64,000 bases of DNA. Origin: Kitasatospora sp. NBC_00315. GTDB lineage: Bacteria; Actinomycetota; Actinomycetes; Streptomycetales; Streptomycetaceae. How positions within the stretch are numbered: position 1 is the stretch's first letter; each line of letters begins with the position of its first letter. Location: assembly GCF_041435095.1 (NCBI RefSeq), contig NZ_CP108025.1, positions 6,014,001 to 6,078,000 of the forward strand, given 5' to 3'. Under the pieces are notes generated by a model. The model was not told where the DNA came from. It saw only the letters and a list, made by a program, of their open reading frames with translations, and searched no databases. The translations under genes and the position numbers were made by a program. Below are positions 25,857-34,040 of the stretch, piece by piece.

Positions 25857-26354
25857 ATGCGAGACGACGATCTGATCATCCGTACGGCACGCGTGCAGGA
25901 CGAGCGACAGCTCGCCGATCTGAACCGCGCCGAGTGGTCCGTGCTGAGCGATGTCGGCCCCCGGCCCGCCGAGGGAACCGGTGTCTTCGACCGGCGGCAC
26001 CCGCCGGAGCAGTACCTGCTGGCACTGCTGGGCGCCCAGGTCGTCGGCTACGTGCGCCAGGTGCCGCCCACCCCGCTGGCCGTGAACACGCACGTCCGGC
26101 AGATCCAGGGCCTCGCGGTGGACGGCTCCGTACGCGGCCGGGGCATCGGCCGGGCCCTGGTGGAGGCGGCCTGCGCCGCCGCCCGCGCCGAGGGTGCCCG
26201 GCGCATCACCCTGCGGGTGCTCGGCCACAACGCGCCCGCCCGTCGGCTGTACGAGCGCTGCGGCTTCCGGGTGGAGGGCCTGCTGAGCGAGGAGTTCCTG
26301 ATCGACGGCCGGTACGTGGACGACGTCTGGATGGCACGCCGGCTCGACGGCTGA
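25857..26354 (+). CDS. GNAT-family N-acetyltransferase
   Basis: A 165-residue GCN5-related acetyltransferase. The acetyl-CoA-binding motif A is clear (QGLAVDGSVRGRGIGRALVEAACAAA), followed by HNAPARRLYERCGFRVEG. The substrate is unknown. The start is uncertain between 25848 and 25857. I favour 25857 because a TAGCAT box would then give a leaderless mRNA and there is no ribosome-binding sequence for either. Confidence 0.87.
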   Translation: MRDDDLIIRTARVQDERQLADLNRAEWSVLSDVGPRPAEGTGVFDRRHPPEQYLLALLGAQVVGYVRQVPPTPLAVNTHVRQIQGLAVDGSVRGRGIGRALVEAACAAARAEGARRITLRVLGHNAPARRLYERCGFRVEGLLSEEFLIDGRYVDDVWMARRLDG

Positions 26355-26368
26355 CGCCCCGTACGCGC

Positions 26369-26420
26369 AACTGCCCGGTCCGCGGGCCGAACTGCCCGCT
26401 CCGCGGGCCGAACTGTCGGG
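26369..26420. repeat. 21-bp tandem repeat
   Basis: Two adjacent 21-bp units, 26369-26389 and 26390-26410 (AACTGCCCGGTCCGCGGGCCG and the same with one change), and a partial third at 26411-26420. It is non-coding, directly after the GNAT stop. Each unit contains the palindrome CCGCGG. Confidence 0.8.
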
Positions 26421-26537
26421 GGCGTATCCCGACCGCCCCGCCCGCGCGCCGGGGCCGCGCCCCCGGCGCCACCCGAACCGTGACAACTGCTGCCGGATTG
26501 TCACAGACGGGCCCGCCTGCGACCGGCCTGCGCCGGG

Positions 26538-26543
26538 TAGCGT
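26538..26543 (+). promoter_or_regulatory. Candidate -10 box for a leaderless DUF2510-gene transcript
   Basis: TAGCGT lies with its end 7 nt from the GTG at 26550. No ribosome-binding sequence separates them. Confidence 0.5.
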
Positions 26544-26549
26544 ACGGCC

Positions 26550-27671
26550 GTGAGCAACTCGACGCCTCCCGGCTGGTACCCCGTGCCGGGCCCAGGACCG
26601 GACGGTTCGGCCTCCCAGGAGCGCTGGTGGGACGGCAACGCCTGGAGCAGTGAGGTCCGCCCGGCCGCCCCGGCCGCCCCGGTGGACCGCCCGCCCGCCG
26701 CCGCGCAGATCGCCGACGCGCCGACCCAGGCCTGGCAGAGCCCGGCCCCAGCGCCGCCCCAGCCGGGCTTCGGCCCGGCCGAGCCGCAGCCGGGCGCGGG
26801 CTACGGCTACCCGCCGGCCGGCGCACCCGGCTACGGGTACCCGCCCGGGGGAGCCCCCGGCGGTGCGCCCGGCTACGGCTACCCGGGGGCCCAGGGACAG
26901 CCCGGCTACCCGCCGGGCGCGATGTACCAGCCCGGGCCGCCGGCTCCGCGCCGGAACAACAACGCGGTGGTCATCGGGGTCGTGGTCGCCGTCCTGCTGG
27001 TCGGCGGGATCGCCGCCGCACTGGCCCTGAACAGCGGCGACAACCCCACGCCCCACCCCGGTCCGACGCTGGCCGGCCCCACCGGGTCGGACGGCCCGGC
27101 CACGCCCTCCGGCTCGCCGAGCCGTCGGCCGAGCCCGTCGGCGTCACCGCGCAGCAGCGCCCCGGCCGCCGTCACCGGTACCGCTCCGGACACCCAGCAC
27201 GCCATCACCGTCCCGATCCTGGCGGGCTGGGCGCAGGAGACCCCGAGCAGCTCCACGACGGTCTTCCTGACCAGCGGGCACTACACCTGCCCGGGGGGCG
27301 GCGACTGCGTGCGCGGCCAGTTCGCGGTCAAGACGGACGCCGTCCAGGGGGCGACCGCCCGGGCGGCGGCCGAGGCGGCGATGCCCGACTACGCCGCGGC
27401 GATCTTCGACGGTCTCGTCTCGCACACCGACGCCGGCTCCGCCGCCACCTCCGTGGCCGGCGTCTCCGGCTACGCGGCACGCTGGCACGTGACGACCAAG
27501 GACGGGCTCAGCGGCTACGTCCTGCTGGCGGCGGTCCCGGCCGAGCACGGCGGCTACGTGGTCTTCCACGGCGGGGTGGACGACGACCCGCAGGCGCCCG
27601 GCCCGGCCGCGCTGGAGCAGATCCTCAAGAGCATCGCGCAGGACGGCAGCGCCGCCGCCAACGGCGCGTGA
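26550..27671 (+). CDS. DUF2510-domain membrane-anchored protein
   Basis: A 373-residue protein that starts with a DUF2510 motif (PPGWYPVPGPGPDG...ERWWDGNAW). A long proline/glycine/tyrosine-rich disordered region (repeats of GYGYP) and one membrane helix follow (AVVIGVVVAVLLVGGIAAALAL, about residues 140-162). A Ser/Pro linker then leads to an extracytoplasmic C-terminal domain of about 150 residues with one cysteine pair (YTCPGGGDCV). DUF2510 is common in actinobacterial surface or secretion-associated proteins, with no known activity. The GTG start at 26550 fits the family opening. Confidence 0.82.
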   Translation: MSNSTPPGWYPVPGPGPDGSASQERWWDGNAWSSEVRPAAPAAPVDRPPAAAQIADAPTQAWQSPAPAPPQPGFGPAEPQPGAGYGYPPAGAPGYGYPPGGAPGGAPGYGYPGAQGQPGYPPGAMYQPGPPAPRRNNNAVVIGVVVAVLLVGGIAAALALNSGDNPTPHPGPTLAGPTGSDGPATPSGSPSRRPSPSASPRSSAPAAVTGTAPDTQHAITVPILAGWAQETPSSSTTVFLTSGHYTCPGGGDCVRGQFAVKTDAVQGATARAAAEAAMPDYAAAIFDGLVSHTDAGSAATSVAGVSGYAARWHVTTKDGLSGYVLLAAVPAEHGGYVVFHGGVDDDPQAPGPAALEQILKSIAQDGSAAANGA

Positions 27672-27703
27672 CACCGACGGGCGGCCGGTGACGGCCACCG
27701 ACG

Positions 27704-27740
27704 CGGCGAGGGCCGGACCCGACCGGTCCGGCCCTCGCCG
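27704..27740. terminator. Bidirectional terminator hairpin, DUF2510 gene / DUF4240 gene
   Basis: Perfect 16-bp stem (27704-27719 with 27725-27740), 5-nt loop, between the convergent stops at 27671 and 27785. Confidence 0.85.
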
Positions 27741-27784
27741 CCTCGGCAGGCGCTGCGCGGCGGCGCCGCCCGCCCCTCCACGGC

Positions 27785-28300
27785 CTAGTCGCCGTAGCGC
27801 TCCCAGAGCCGGGGAAAGCGCTTCGCCATGGCCCCGGCGTCCGTGAAGTCCAACGCCGCTCCTTCGGGGCCGGCCGGCTGCTCCAGCCCGAGGTCGGGCA
27901 GCGGCAGCCCGGTCAGCTGCTCGTACGCCTCGTCGGCGGCGTAGCCGATGTCCTCGGCGTCGCCGTCCTCCTCCTCGTCGAAGTCGGGCAGCAGGTCCGC
28001 CAGGTCGTCGGGCTCCTGCAGGGCGCCCTCGAAGACCTCGCGGCCCTGTCCGATCAGCCAGCATCTGAAGTAGTCGAAGGCGTCCTCGGAGGCACCGTCC
28101 AGCAGCAGGTGCGCCGCGCCCCAGAGGTCGGTCCAGTACGCGCGCTGGAAGCGGGTCTCGAACAGCCGGGCGAAGTCGATGACGTCGTCAGGGGTCAGCT
28201 CCGCGAGCCGCTCCACCAGCCGATCGGCCTGTTCGTCCGGGTCGCCTTCGGCGGCGGCCCGGGTCTCGTCGATGATCTGCCAGAAGTCCGTCTCGTACAT
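27785..28300 (-). CDS. DUF4240-domain protein
   Basis: A 171-residue acidic soluble protein with the DUF4240 opening (ETDFWQIIDETRAAAEGD, then LTPDDVIDFARLFETRFQRAYWTDLWGAAHLL and FDYFRCWLIGQGREVFEGAL). The function is unknown; such proteins are widespread in streptomycetes. The ATG at 28300 is preceded by TGGAGCGG at good distance, better than the in-frame ATG at 28324. A hairpin on its upstream side belongs to sucB. Confidence 0.82.
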   Translation of the reverse strand: MYETDFWQIIDETRAAAEGDPDEQADRLVERLAELTPDDVIDFARLFETRFQRAYWTDLWGAAHLLLDGASEDAFDYFRCWLIGQGREVFEGALQEPDDLADLLPDFDEEEDGDAEDIGYAADEAYEQLTGLPLPDLGLEQPAGPEGAALDFTDAGAMAKRFPRLWERYGD

Positions 28301-28359
28301 CACCGCTCCAGCATCCCTGTTCACTCGCGCAAACGCATGCGAAGGGGGTGTGAAACGCG

Positions 28360-28395
28360 GAGCACCCGCCCCGTCCGAGGACGGGGCGGGTGCTC
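28360..28395 (-). terminator. sucB terminator hairpin
   Basis: Inverted repeat of up to 17 bp (28360-28376 with 28379-28395), lying 31 nt beyond the sucB stop and before the DUF4240 gene. Confidence 0.8.
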
Positions 28396-28425
28396 CGGCA
28401 GCGAGGGACGGCCCCGCTGACGGTC

Positions 28426-30210
28426 CTACAGGCCGAGGTCGCCCTCGAAGGCGCCCTCTTCCAGACGGGCCTTGACGGTGCCCAGGTAACGGGCGGCGTC
28501 GGCGCCGTCGACGATCCGGTGGTCGTACGACAGGGCCAGGTAGACCATGTCGCGGACGGCGATGGTCTCGCCCAGGTCCGGGTGGTTGATCACGACCGGG
28601 CGGCGCACGGTGGCACCGATGCCCAGCATGCCGACCTGCGGCTGGTTGAGGATCGGGGTGTCGAACAGCGCACCGCGCGAGCCGGTGTTGGTCACCGTGA
28701 AGGTGCCGCCGGCCAGCTCGTCCGGCTTCAGGCCGCCGTCGCGGGTGCGGGTGGCCAGGTCGGCCACCTTCTTCGCGATGCCGGCGATGTTGAAGTCACC
28801 CGCGCCGTGGATCACCGGGACGAAGAGGCCCTTGTCGGTGTCCACCGCGACACCGATGTTCTCGACGTCGTGGTAGGTGATGGTGTCGTCGGCGTTGACC
28901 TTGGCGTTCAGGACCGGGTGGACCTTCAGCGCCTCGGTGGCGGCCTTGATGAAGAACGGCAGCGGCGACAGCTTGACGCCCTCGCGCTGCAGGAAGCCGT
29001 TCTTCGCCTTGTTGCGCAGCTGCATGATCCGGGTGACGTCCACCTCGACCACGGTGGTCAGCTGGGCCGACACCTTGAGCGAGTCGACCATGTGCTTGGC
29101 GATGGCCTTGCGCACGCGGGTCATCGGCACGGTCTGGCCGCGCAGCGGGGACGGCGCGGCAGCGGCCTTCGGCGCGGCGGCGGCCGGAGCCGGGGCCACG
29201 ACCTTCGCGGCCTCGGCGGCGGCGATGACGTCCTGCTTGCGGATGCGGCCGCCGACACCGGTGCCGGTGACGTCGCCGAGGGCGACACCCTGCTCGGCGG
29301 CGAGCTTGCGCACCAGCGGCGTGACGTACGCGTCGGAGCTGTCGGCGACCGGGGCCGGAGCGGCCGGAGCCGGAGCGGCGACCGGCGCGGGAGCGGCCAC
29401 GGGGGCCGGAGCGGCGGCCGGAGCCGGAGCGGCGACCGGGGCCGGAGCGGCGACCGGGGCGGGAGCCGCGGCGACGGGTGCCGGAGCAGCCGGGGCCGGG
29501 GCGGCGACGGGGGCGGGGGCGGGGGCGGCGACCGGGGCGGGAGCGGCGGCCGGGGCCGGGGCGGCGGCAACCGCACCGGGGGCGCCGATCAGCGCGAGCT
29601 GGGCGCCGACCTCGGCGACCTCGTCCTCGCCGACCAGGATCTTCACCAGCACGCCGGCGACCGGCGAGGGGATCTCGGTGTCGACCTTGTCGGTCGAGAC
29701 CTCGAGCAGCGGCTCGTCGACCTCGACGGTGTCACCCTCGGCCTTGAGCCAGCGGGTGACGGTGCCCTCGGAAACGCTCTCGCCCAGGGCGGGGAGGAGC
29801 ACCGGGGTGGCGTCGGCGGCGGGCGCGGCGGCGGCCGGCGCGGCCGGGGCCTCGGTGACGGGGGCCGGAGCGGCGACCGGGGCGGGAGCCTCGGCGACCG
29901 GGGCCGGAGCGGCCGGAGCCGCCTCGGCGGCCGGGGCCGCCTCGGCGGCCGGGGCCGCGGCGGGGGCGCCCGAGCCGTCGTCGATGACGGCGAGCTCGGT
30001 GCCGACCTCGACCGTCTCGTCCTCGGCGACCTTGATCGAGGCCAGGATGCCGGAGACCGGCGAGGGGATCTCGGTGTCGACCTTGTCGGTCGAGACCTCG
30101 AGCAGCGGCTCGTCGACCTCGACCCGCTCACCCTCGGCCTTCAGCCAACGGGTGACAGTGCCCTCGGAAACGCTCTCGCCCAGCGCGGGCAGTGTTACTG
30201 AGACCGCCAT
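28426..30210 (-). CDS. sucB: Dihydrolipoyl acyltransferase (E2) with two lipoyl domains
   Basis: This 594-residue E2 is a core of 2-oxoacid dehydrogenase complexes. It has lipoyl domain 1 (lysine in [12 protein letters not shown]), an Ala/Pro linker, lipoyl domain 2 with the same motif, and a second long Ala/Pro linker. An E3-binding domain follows ([24 protein letters not shown]...GGRIRKQDV), then a catalytic acyltransferase domain ending with [16 protein letters not shown]. In actinobacteria this protein may serve pyruvate dehydrogenase as well as 2-oxoglutarate dehydrogenase, so sucB versus dlaT naming is uncertain. The start at 30210 follows AGGAGT. It is 61 nt downstream of lpd in the same direction. 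The two lipoyl-coding segments share an identical 68-bp stretch. Confidence 0.94.
   Translation of the reverse strand: MAVSVTLPALGESVSEGTVTRWLKAEGERVEVDEPLLEVSTDKVDTEIPSPVSGILASIKVAEDETVEVGTELAVIDDGSGAPAAAPAAEAAPAAEAAPAAPAPVAEAPAPVAAPAPVTEAPAAPAAAAPAADATPVLLPALGESVSEGTVTRWLKAEGDTVEVDEPLLEVSTDKVDTEIPSPVAGVLVKILVGEDEVAEVGAQLALIGAPGAVAAAPAPAAAPAPVAAPAPAPVAAPAPAAPAPVAAAPAPVAAPAPVAAPAPAAAPAPVAAPAPVAAPAPAAPAPVADSSDAYVTPLVRKLAAEQGVALGDVTGTGVGGRIRKQDVIAAAEAAKVVAPAPAAAAPKAAAAPSPLRGQTVPMTRVRKAIAKHMVDSLKVSAQLTTVVEVDVTRIMQLRNKAKNGFLQREGVKLSPLPFFIKAATEALKVHPVLNAKVNADDTITYHDVENIGVAVDTDKGLFVPVIHGAGDFNIAGIAKKVADLATRTRDGGLKPDELAGGTFTVTNTGSRGALFDTPILNQPQVGMLGIGATVRRPVVINHPDLGETIAVRDMVYLALSYDHRIVDGADAARYLGTVKARLEEGAFEGDLGL
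29660..30123. repeat. Identical 68-bp direct repeat within sucB
   Basis: Positions 29660-29727 and 30056-30123 are identical over 68 bp, with a period of 396 bp. They encode the lysine-bearing hairpin of lipoyl domains 2 and 1. Flanking third-codon positions differ, so the identity is local. Confidence 0.9.
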
Positions 30211-30271
30211 GGTTTCAGCGACTCCTATCAAGTCTTGCGTACGGGATGGGGGAAGGAGATGGGGAGCGCGA

Positions 30272-31660
30272 TCAGTCGTGCGCGTGCAGCGGCTTGCCGG
30301 CCAGCGCCAGGTGCGCCTCGCCAAGGGCCTCGGACTGCGTCGGGTGCGCGTGGATCAGCTGCGCGACCTCGGAGGGCAGGGCCTCCCAGTTGTAGATCAG
30401 CTGAGCTTCGCCGACCTGCTCACCCATGCGGGCACCGACCATGTGGACACCCACCACGGCGCCGTCCTTGACCTGGACGAGCTTGATCTCGCCGGCGGTC
30501 TTCAGGATCTTGCTCTTGCCGTTGCCGGCCAGGTTGTACTTGAGCGTGACGACCTTGTCCTTGCCGTACAGCTCGACGGCCTTGGCCTCGGAGATGCCGA
30601 CCGAGGCGACCTCGGGGTTGGAGTAGGTCACGCGGGGCACGCCGTCGTAGTCGATCGGCACGGCCTTGAGGCCGGCCAGGCGCTCGGCGACGAGGATGCC
30701 CTCGGCGAAGCCGACGTGGGCCAGCTGCAGGGTCGGGACGAGGTCGCCGACCGCCGAGATGGTGGGCACGTTGGTGCGCATGTACTCGTCGACGAGGACG
30801 TAGCCGCGGTCGAGCGCGACGCCGTTCTCCTCGTAGCCGAGGCCGGCCGAGACCGGGCCGCGGCCGATGGCGACGAGCAGCAGGTCGGCGTCGATCTGCT
30901 TGCCGTTCTCGGTCGAGACGCGCACGCCGTCGGCGGTGTACTCGACGCCGGAGAAGCGGGCCTTGAGCTCGAACTTGATGCCGCGCTTGCGGAACGCGCG
31001 CTCCAGCAGCTTGGAGGAGTTCTCGTCCTCCAGCGGCACCAGGTGCGGCAGCGCCTCGACGATGGTGACGTCGACGCCGAAGGACTTCCAGACGGACGCG
31101 AACTCGACACCGATGACGCCGCCGCCGAGGATCACGGCGGACTTCGGGATGCGGTCGAGCTTGAGCGCGTGGTCCGAGGAGATCACGCGGTCGCCGTCGA
31201 TGTTCAGGCCCGGGAGCGACTTCGGCACGGAGCCGGTCGCCAGGAGGATGTGGCGGCCCTCGACGCGCTGGCCGTTGACGTCCACGGAAGTCTGCGAGGA
31301 GAGCTTGCCCTCGCCGGTGATGTAGTGGACCTTGCGGGAGGCCACCAGGCCCTGCAGGCCCTTGTACAGACCGGAGACGACGTCGTCCTTGTACTTGTGG
31401 ACGCCCTTGATGTCGATGCCCTGGAAGGTCGCGAGGACGCCGAACTCGGCCGCCTCGCGGGTCTCGTCCGCGACCTCGGCGGCGTGCAGGAGAGCCTTGG
31501 TCGGGATGCAACCACGGTGCAGGCAGGTACCGCCCAGCTCGCCCTTCTCGATCAGGGCCACGCTCAGGCCGAGCTGAGCGGCGCGGAGCGCCGCGGCGTA
31601 ACCGCCGCTTCCGCCTCCGAGAATGACAACGTCGAAAACGGTGCTGGCGTCGTTCGCCAC
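30272..31660 (-). CDS. lpd: Dihydrolipoyl dehydrogenase (E3)
   Basis: A 462-residue flavoprotein that reoxidises dihydrolipoyl groups with NAD. FAD motif [16 protein letters not shown], redox-active disulfide C46/C51 ([11 protein letters not shown]), NAD motif [13 protein letters not shown], and the C-terminal catalytic histidine-glutamate region [14 protein letters not shown] are all visible. The GTG start at 31660 is preceded by GGAGG at ideal spacing; longer in-frame readings upstream lack a site. It heads an lpd-sucB operon and lies near lipA/lipB. Confidence 0.97.
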   Translation of the reverse strand: MANDASTVFDVVILGGGSGGYAAALRAAQLGLSVALIEKGELGGTCLHRGCIPTKALLHAAEVADETREAAEFGVLATFQGIDIKGVHKYKDDVVSGLYKGLQGLVASRKVHYITGEGKLSSQTSVDVNGQRVEGRHILLATGSVPKSLPGLNIDGDRVISSDHALKLDRIPKSAVILGGGVIGVEFASVWKSFGVDVTIVEALPHLVPLEDENSSKLLERAFRKRGIKFELKARFSGVEYTADGVRVSTENGKQIDADLLLVAIGRGPVSAGLGYEENGVALDRGYVLVDEYMRTNVPTISAVGDLVPTLQLAHVGFAEGILVAERLAGLKAVPIDYDGVPRVTYSNPEVASVGISEAKAVELYGKDKVVTLKYNLAGNGKSKILKTAGEIKLVQVKDGAVVGVHMVGARMGEQVGEAQLIYNWEALPSEVAQLIHAHPTQSEALGEAHLALAGKPLHAHD

Positions 31661-32018
31661 GTCACGTCCTCCATGCAAAGGGGTGCGGATCGCCGGGCCG
31701 GTCGCGGTCCGGTGGGTCGGGATGCCCTTGTAAGGCGCCCAGTCATGCCGGAAATACATCTTCGCACTTGTTCGCGGCGGCTGATGTCCCGGCCCGCCTC
31801 GGGGGGTGGAGCACGGCCGGTCGCGCAGCTGTGAGAGTCCTGTACGTCAGGGTATCTCCGCAGCTCACAGCGGTGTCCGCGCGGTGGTGAGCGGGGCCGG
31901 GCAGGGGGGCGGAGCGGGGGAGTTCCGCCCTGTGGAACAAAGTTTCGCCCGCAGCGAACACGGGTGCGGGCGGTGATCCGGCTTATTACCGTCAGGTAAT
32001 AGGAAATGGGAATGAAAA
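31661..32018. promoter_or_regulatory. lpd upstream region with two inverted repeats
   Basis: About 360 bp of non-coding, relatively AT-rich DNA between the pepA terminator and lpd. Two inverted repeats stand out. GCTGTGAG/CTCACAGC lies at 31828-31835 and 31864-31871 (28-bp spacer). TATTACC-GTCA-GGTAATA lies at 31984-32001. They lie about 170-210 bp and 325-340 bp upstream of lpd. No clear -10/-35 pair was identified. Confidence 0.4.
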
Positions 32019-32048
32019 GGGCCCGGCGCCTGTTGAGGCGCCGGGCCC
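32019..32048 (-). terminator. pepA intrinsic terminator with U-tract
   Basis: A 12-bp perfect stem (32019-32030 with 32037-32048), 6-nt loop, 38 nt after the pepA stop. It is followed in the pepA direction by TTTTCATT. This is one of the few hairpins in the window with a real U-run. Confidence 0.88.
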
Positions 32049-32086
32049 GATCGGCTCACGGGAGCCGGTGGAGACGGTGGAACGGG

Positions 32087-33589
32087 TCAGCCCTTGGCAC
32101 CCGCGGCCCGCTGCTCGGCGAATCGCACGAGCGTGCGGACGGCGCTGGCGGTGCCGCCCTTGGGGGTGTAGCCGTAGGGCGCGCCCTCGTGGAAGGCCGG
32201 TCCGGCGATGTCGAGGTGGGCCCAGTCGGTGCCCTCGGCGACGAACTCCTTCAGGAAGAGGCCGGCCACCAGGCCGCCGCCCATCCGCTCGCCCATGTTC
32301 GCCAGGTCGGCGATGGTCGACTCGGTCATGCCCTTGCGCAGGTCCGCCGGCAGCGGCATCGGCCAGGACAGCTCGCCGGCCGCCTGCGCGGTGGCGTGCA
32401 GGCTCTCGCGCAGTTCGTCGCTGTTGGACATCACACCGAAGGTGCGGGTGCCCAGGGCCAGCACCATCGCGCCGGTCAGCGTCGCCACGTCGACGATGAC
32501 GTCCGGGTTCTCCTCGCCGGCCCGGACGATGGCGTCGGCGAGCACCAGGCGGCCCTCGGCGTCGGTGTTCAGCACCTCGACGGTCTTGCCGCCGTACATC
32601 CGCAGCACGTCGCCGGGGCGGGTGGCCGAGCCCGACGGCATGTTCTCGGCCAGCGCCAGCCAGCCGGTGACGTTGACGGCAAGGCCCAGGCGCTTGGCGC
32701 TGACCACGGCGGCGAAGACCGCGGCCGCGCCCGACATGTCGCACTTCATGGTCTCGTTGTGGCCCGCCGGCTTGAGCGAGATGCCGCCCGAGTCGTAGGT
32801 GATGCCCTTGCCGATGAAGGCCAGCGTCGCCGTCGCCTTCGGGTGGGTGTAGGCCACCTTCACCAGCCGGGGCGGGTTCGCCGAGCCGACGCCGACGCCG
32901 AGGATGCCGCCGAAGCCGCCCTTGGCGAGCGCCTTCTCGTCCAGCACCTCGACCTTGAGGCCGTGCTCCTTGCCGGCGGCCTGGGCGATCGCGGCGAAGG
33001 CCCTCGGGTTGAGGTCGTTGGGCGCCATGTTGATCAGGTCGCGGGCGCGGTTCATCTCCTCGCCGACGGCCGTGGCGCGCTCGACCGCGGCCTTGGCGTC
33101 CTTGCTGCCCTTGCGGCTCGTCAGCAGGACCAGCTCGGCGACCGGCTCCTTGCCGTTGCCGTTGCTCTTGTAGGTGCCGTACGAGTACGAGCCGAGCAGG
33201 GCGCCCAGCGCGACCGCGCCGGCGTCCTCGGCCGACTCGGCGGGCAGCGCCAGCGCGACCTTCTTCGCGCCGGCCAGGGTCCGGGCGGCCACGCCGGCGG
33301 CGCGGCGCAGCGCCTCCTCGGAGAAGCCCTCCTCGGCGTCGCCGAGGCCGACCGCGAGTACGAGGGGTGCCTTCAGGCCGGCGGGGGACGGGAGCTTGAC
33401 GGCCTCCCCTTCGCCGCCGCTCGCTCCCAGGGTGGTGAGGACCTCGGCCAGCTTGCCCTCGAACGCCTCGGCCACGGCCTCGGCACCGGGGGCCACCACG
33501 ATGCCCTTGGGGCCCTTTGCCACGCCGACCACCAGGGCGTCCGCACGCAGCGAGGCGGCGGAGGAGGTGCTCACAGACAATGCAGTCAC
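32087..33589 (-). CDS. pepA: Leucyl aminopeptidase (M17 family)
   Basis: A 500-residue cytosolic dizinc aminopeptidase that releases N-terminal amino acids from peptides. The catalytic C-terminal domain has GKGITYDSGGISLKP with the catalytic lysine and metal ligands, MKCDMSGAAAV, and the M17 signature NTDAEGRLVLADA. The N-terminal domain is the usual variable part. The GTG start at 33589 is preceded by AGGACG. It is a single-gene unit by its terminator, upstream of lpd-sucB; mycobacteria also keep pepB next to dlaT. Confidence 0.95.
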   Translation of the reverse strand: MTALSVSTSSAASLRADALVVGVAKGPKGIVVAPGAEAVAEAFEGKLAEVLTTLGASGGEGEAVKLPSPAGLKAPLVLAVGLGDAEEGFSEEALRRAAGVAARTLAGAKKVALALPAESAEDAGAVALGALLGSYSYGTYKSNGNGKEPVAELVLLTSRKGSKDAKAAVERATAVGEEMNRARDLINMAPNDLNPRAFAAIAQAAGKEHGLKVEVLDEKALAKGGFGGILGVGVGSANPPRLVKVAYTHPKATATLAFIGKGITYDSGGISLKPAGHNETMKCDMSGAAAVFAAVVSAKRLGLAVNVTGWLALAENMPSGSATRPGDVLRMYGGKTVEVLNTDAEGRLVLADAIVRAGEENPDVIVDVATLTGAMVLALGTRTFGVMSNSDELRESLHATAQAAGELSWPMPLPADLRKGMTESTIADLANMGERMGGGLVAGLFLKEFVAEGTDWAHLDIAGPAFHEGAPYGYTPKGGTASAVRTLVRFAEQRAAGAKG

Positions 33590-34040
33590 GTATTCGCGTC
33601 CTGTTCTTTATGCGGTCCACGGCCGGCCGCGGCGGTGCTGCCGGGTCGGCGTACCCCCGCCTCGCCGGGGCCGCCCGCCCACTCGGCTCCGGGCCCGGAG
33701 CCGCCGGCGCGTGCGCCGCCACCGGCGGCCGCACACACCAGGGGCCCGGGCTCCTCGGCGGGAGCGGCCGGGCGGAACCTGCGACGATGCAGAGCTACGG
33801 TGCTCCCCGCATGGTAGTCCGCATGCTGGGATCACGCCGCCCCCGGTCCGGTCCGGTCTTCGGCCACCGGCCCGCCGCCGCCCGGGGCGCCGGTGCCGGT
33901 GGCCCCGGCCGGGGCCACAGGGACTCCTGGACCAGCGGTGATTGAAGCCGCGTCAGGTGAGGGGCGCGGGCGGGCCGCGCTCCCCGCCGGGCCCCGCGCC
34001 CCGGTCCGGGGCCGCGCGGACACCGGTCGCCGGGTGCCGG
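33590..34040. other. 451-bp non-coding gap upstream of pepA
   Basis: No reading frame here has convincing composition or similarity. It should contain the pepA promoter, and a perfect 20-bp palindrome at 33899-33918. The remainder is GC-rich sequence with many small imperfect repeats. Confidence 0.4.
33899..33918 (-). terminator. Possible terminator of the STAND-like NTPase gene
   Basis: Fully self-complementary 20-bp sequence GTGGCCCCGGCCGGGGCCAC, about 120 nt downstream of the stop at 34041. The distance is long for a terminator, so an operator for pepA (about 310 bp upstream) is an alternative. Confidence 0.4.

Noticed and set aside
29340-29580. Long Ala/Pro-coding repeats inside the E2 gene, considered as a mobile or satellite repeat
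   Set aside because: They are in frame and encode the flexible linkers normal for lipoyl-bearing E2 proteins.
33517-34023. Frames on both strands in the 451-bp gap upstream of pepA
   Set aside because: Products are arginine/proline/glycine-rich low-complexity chains with no start signals or recognisable domain.
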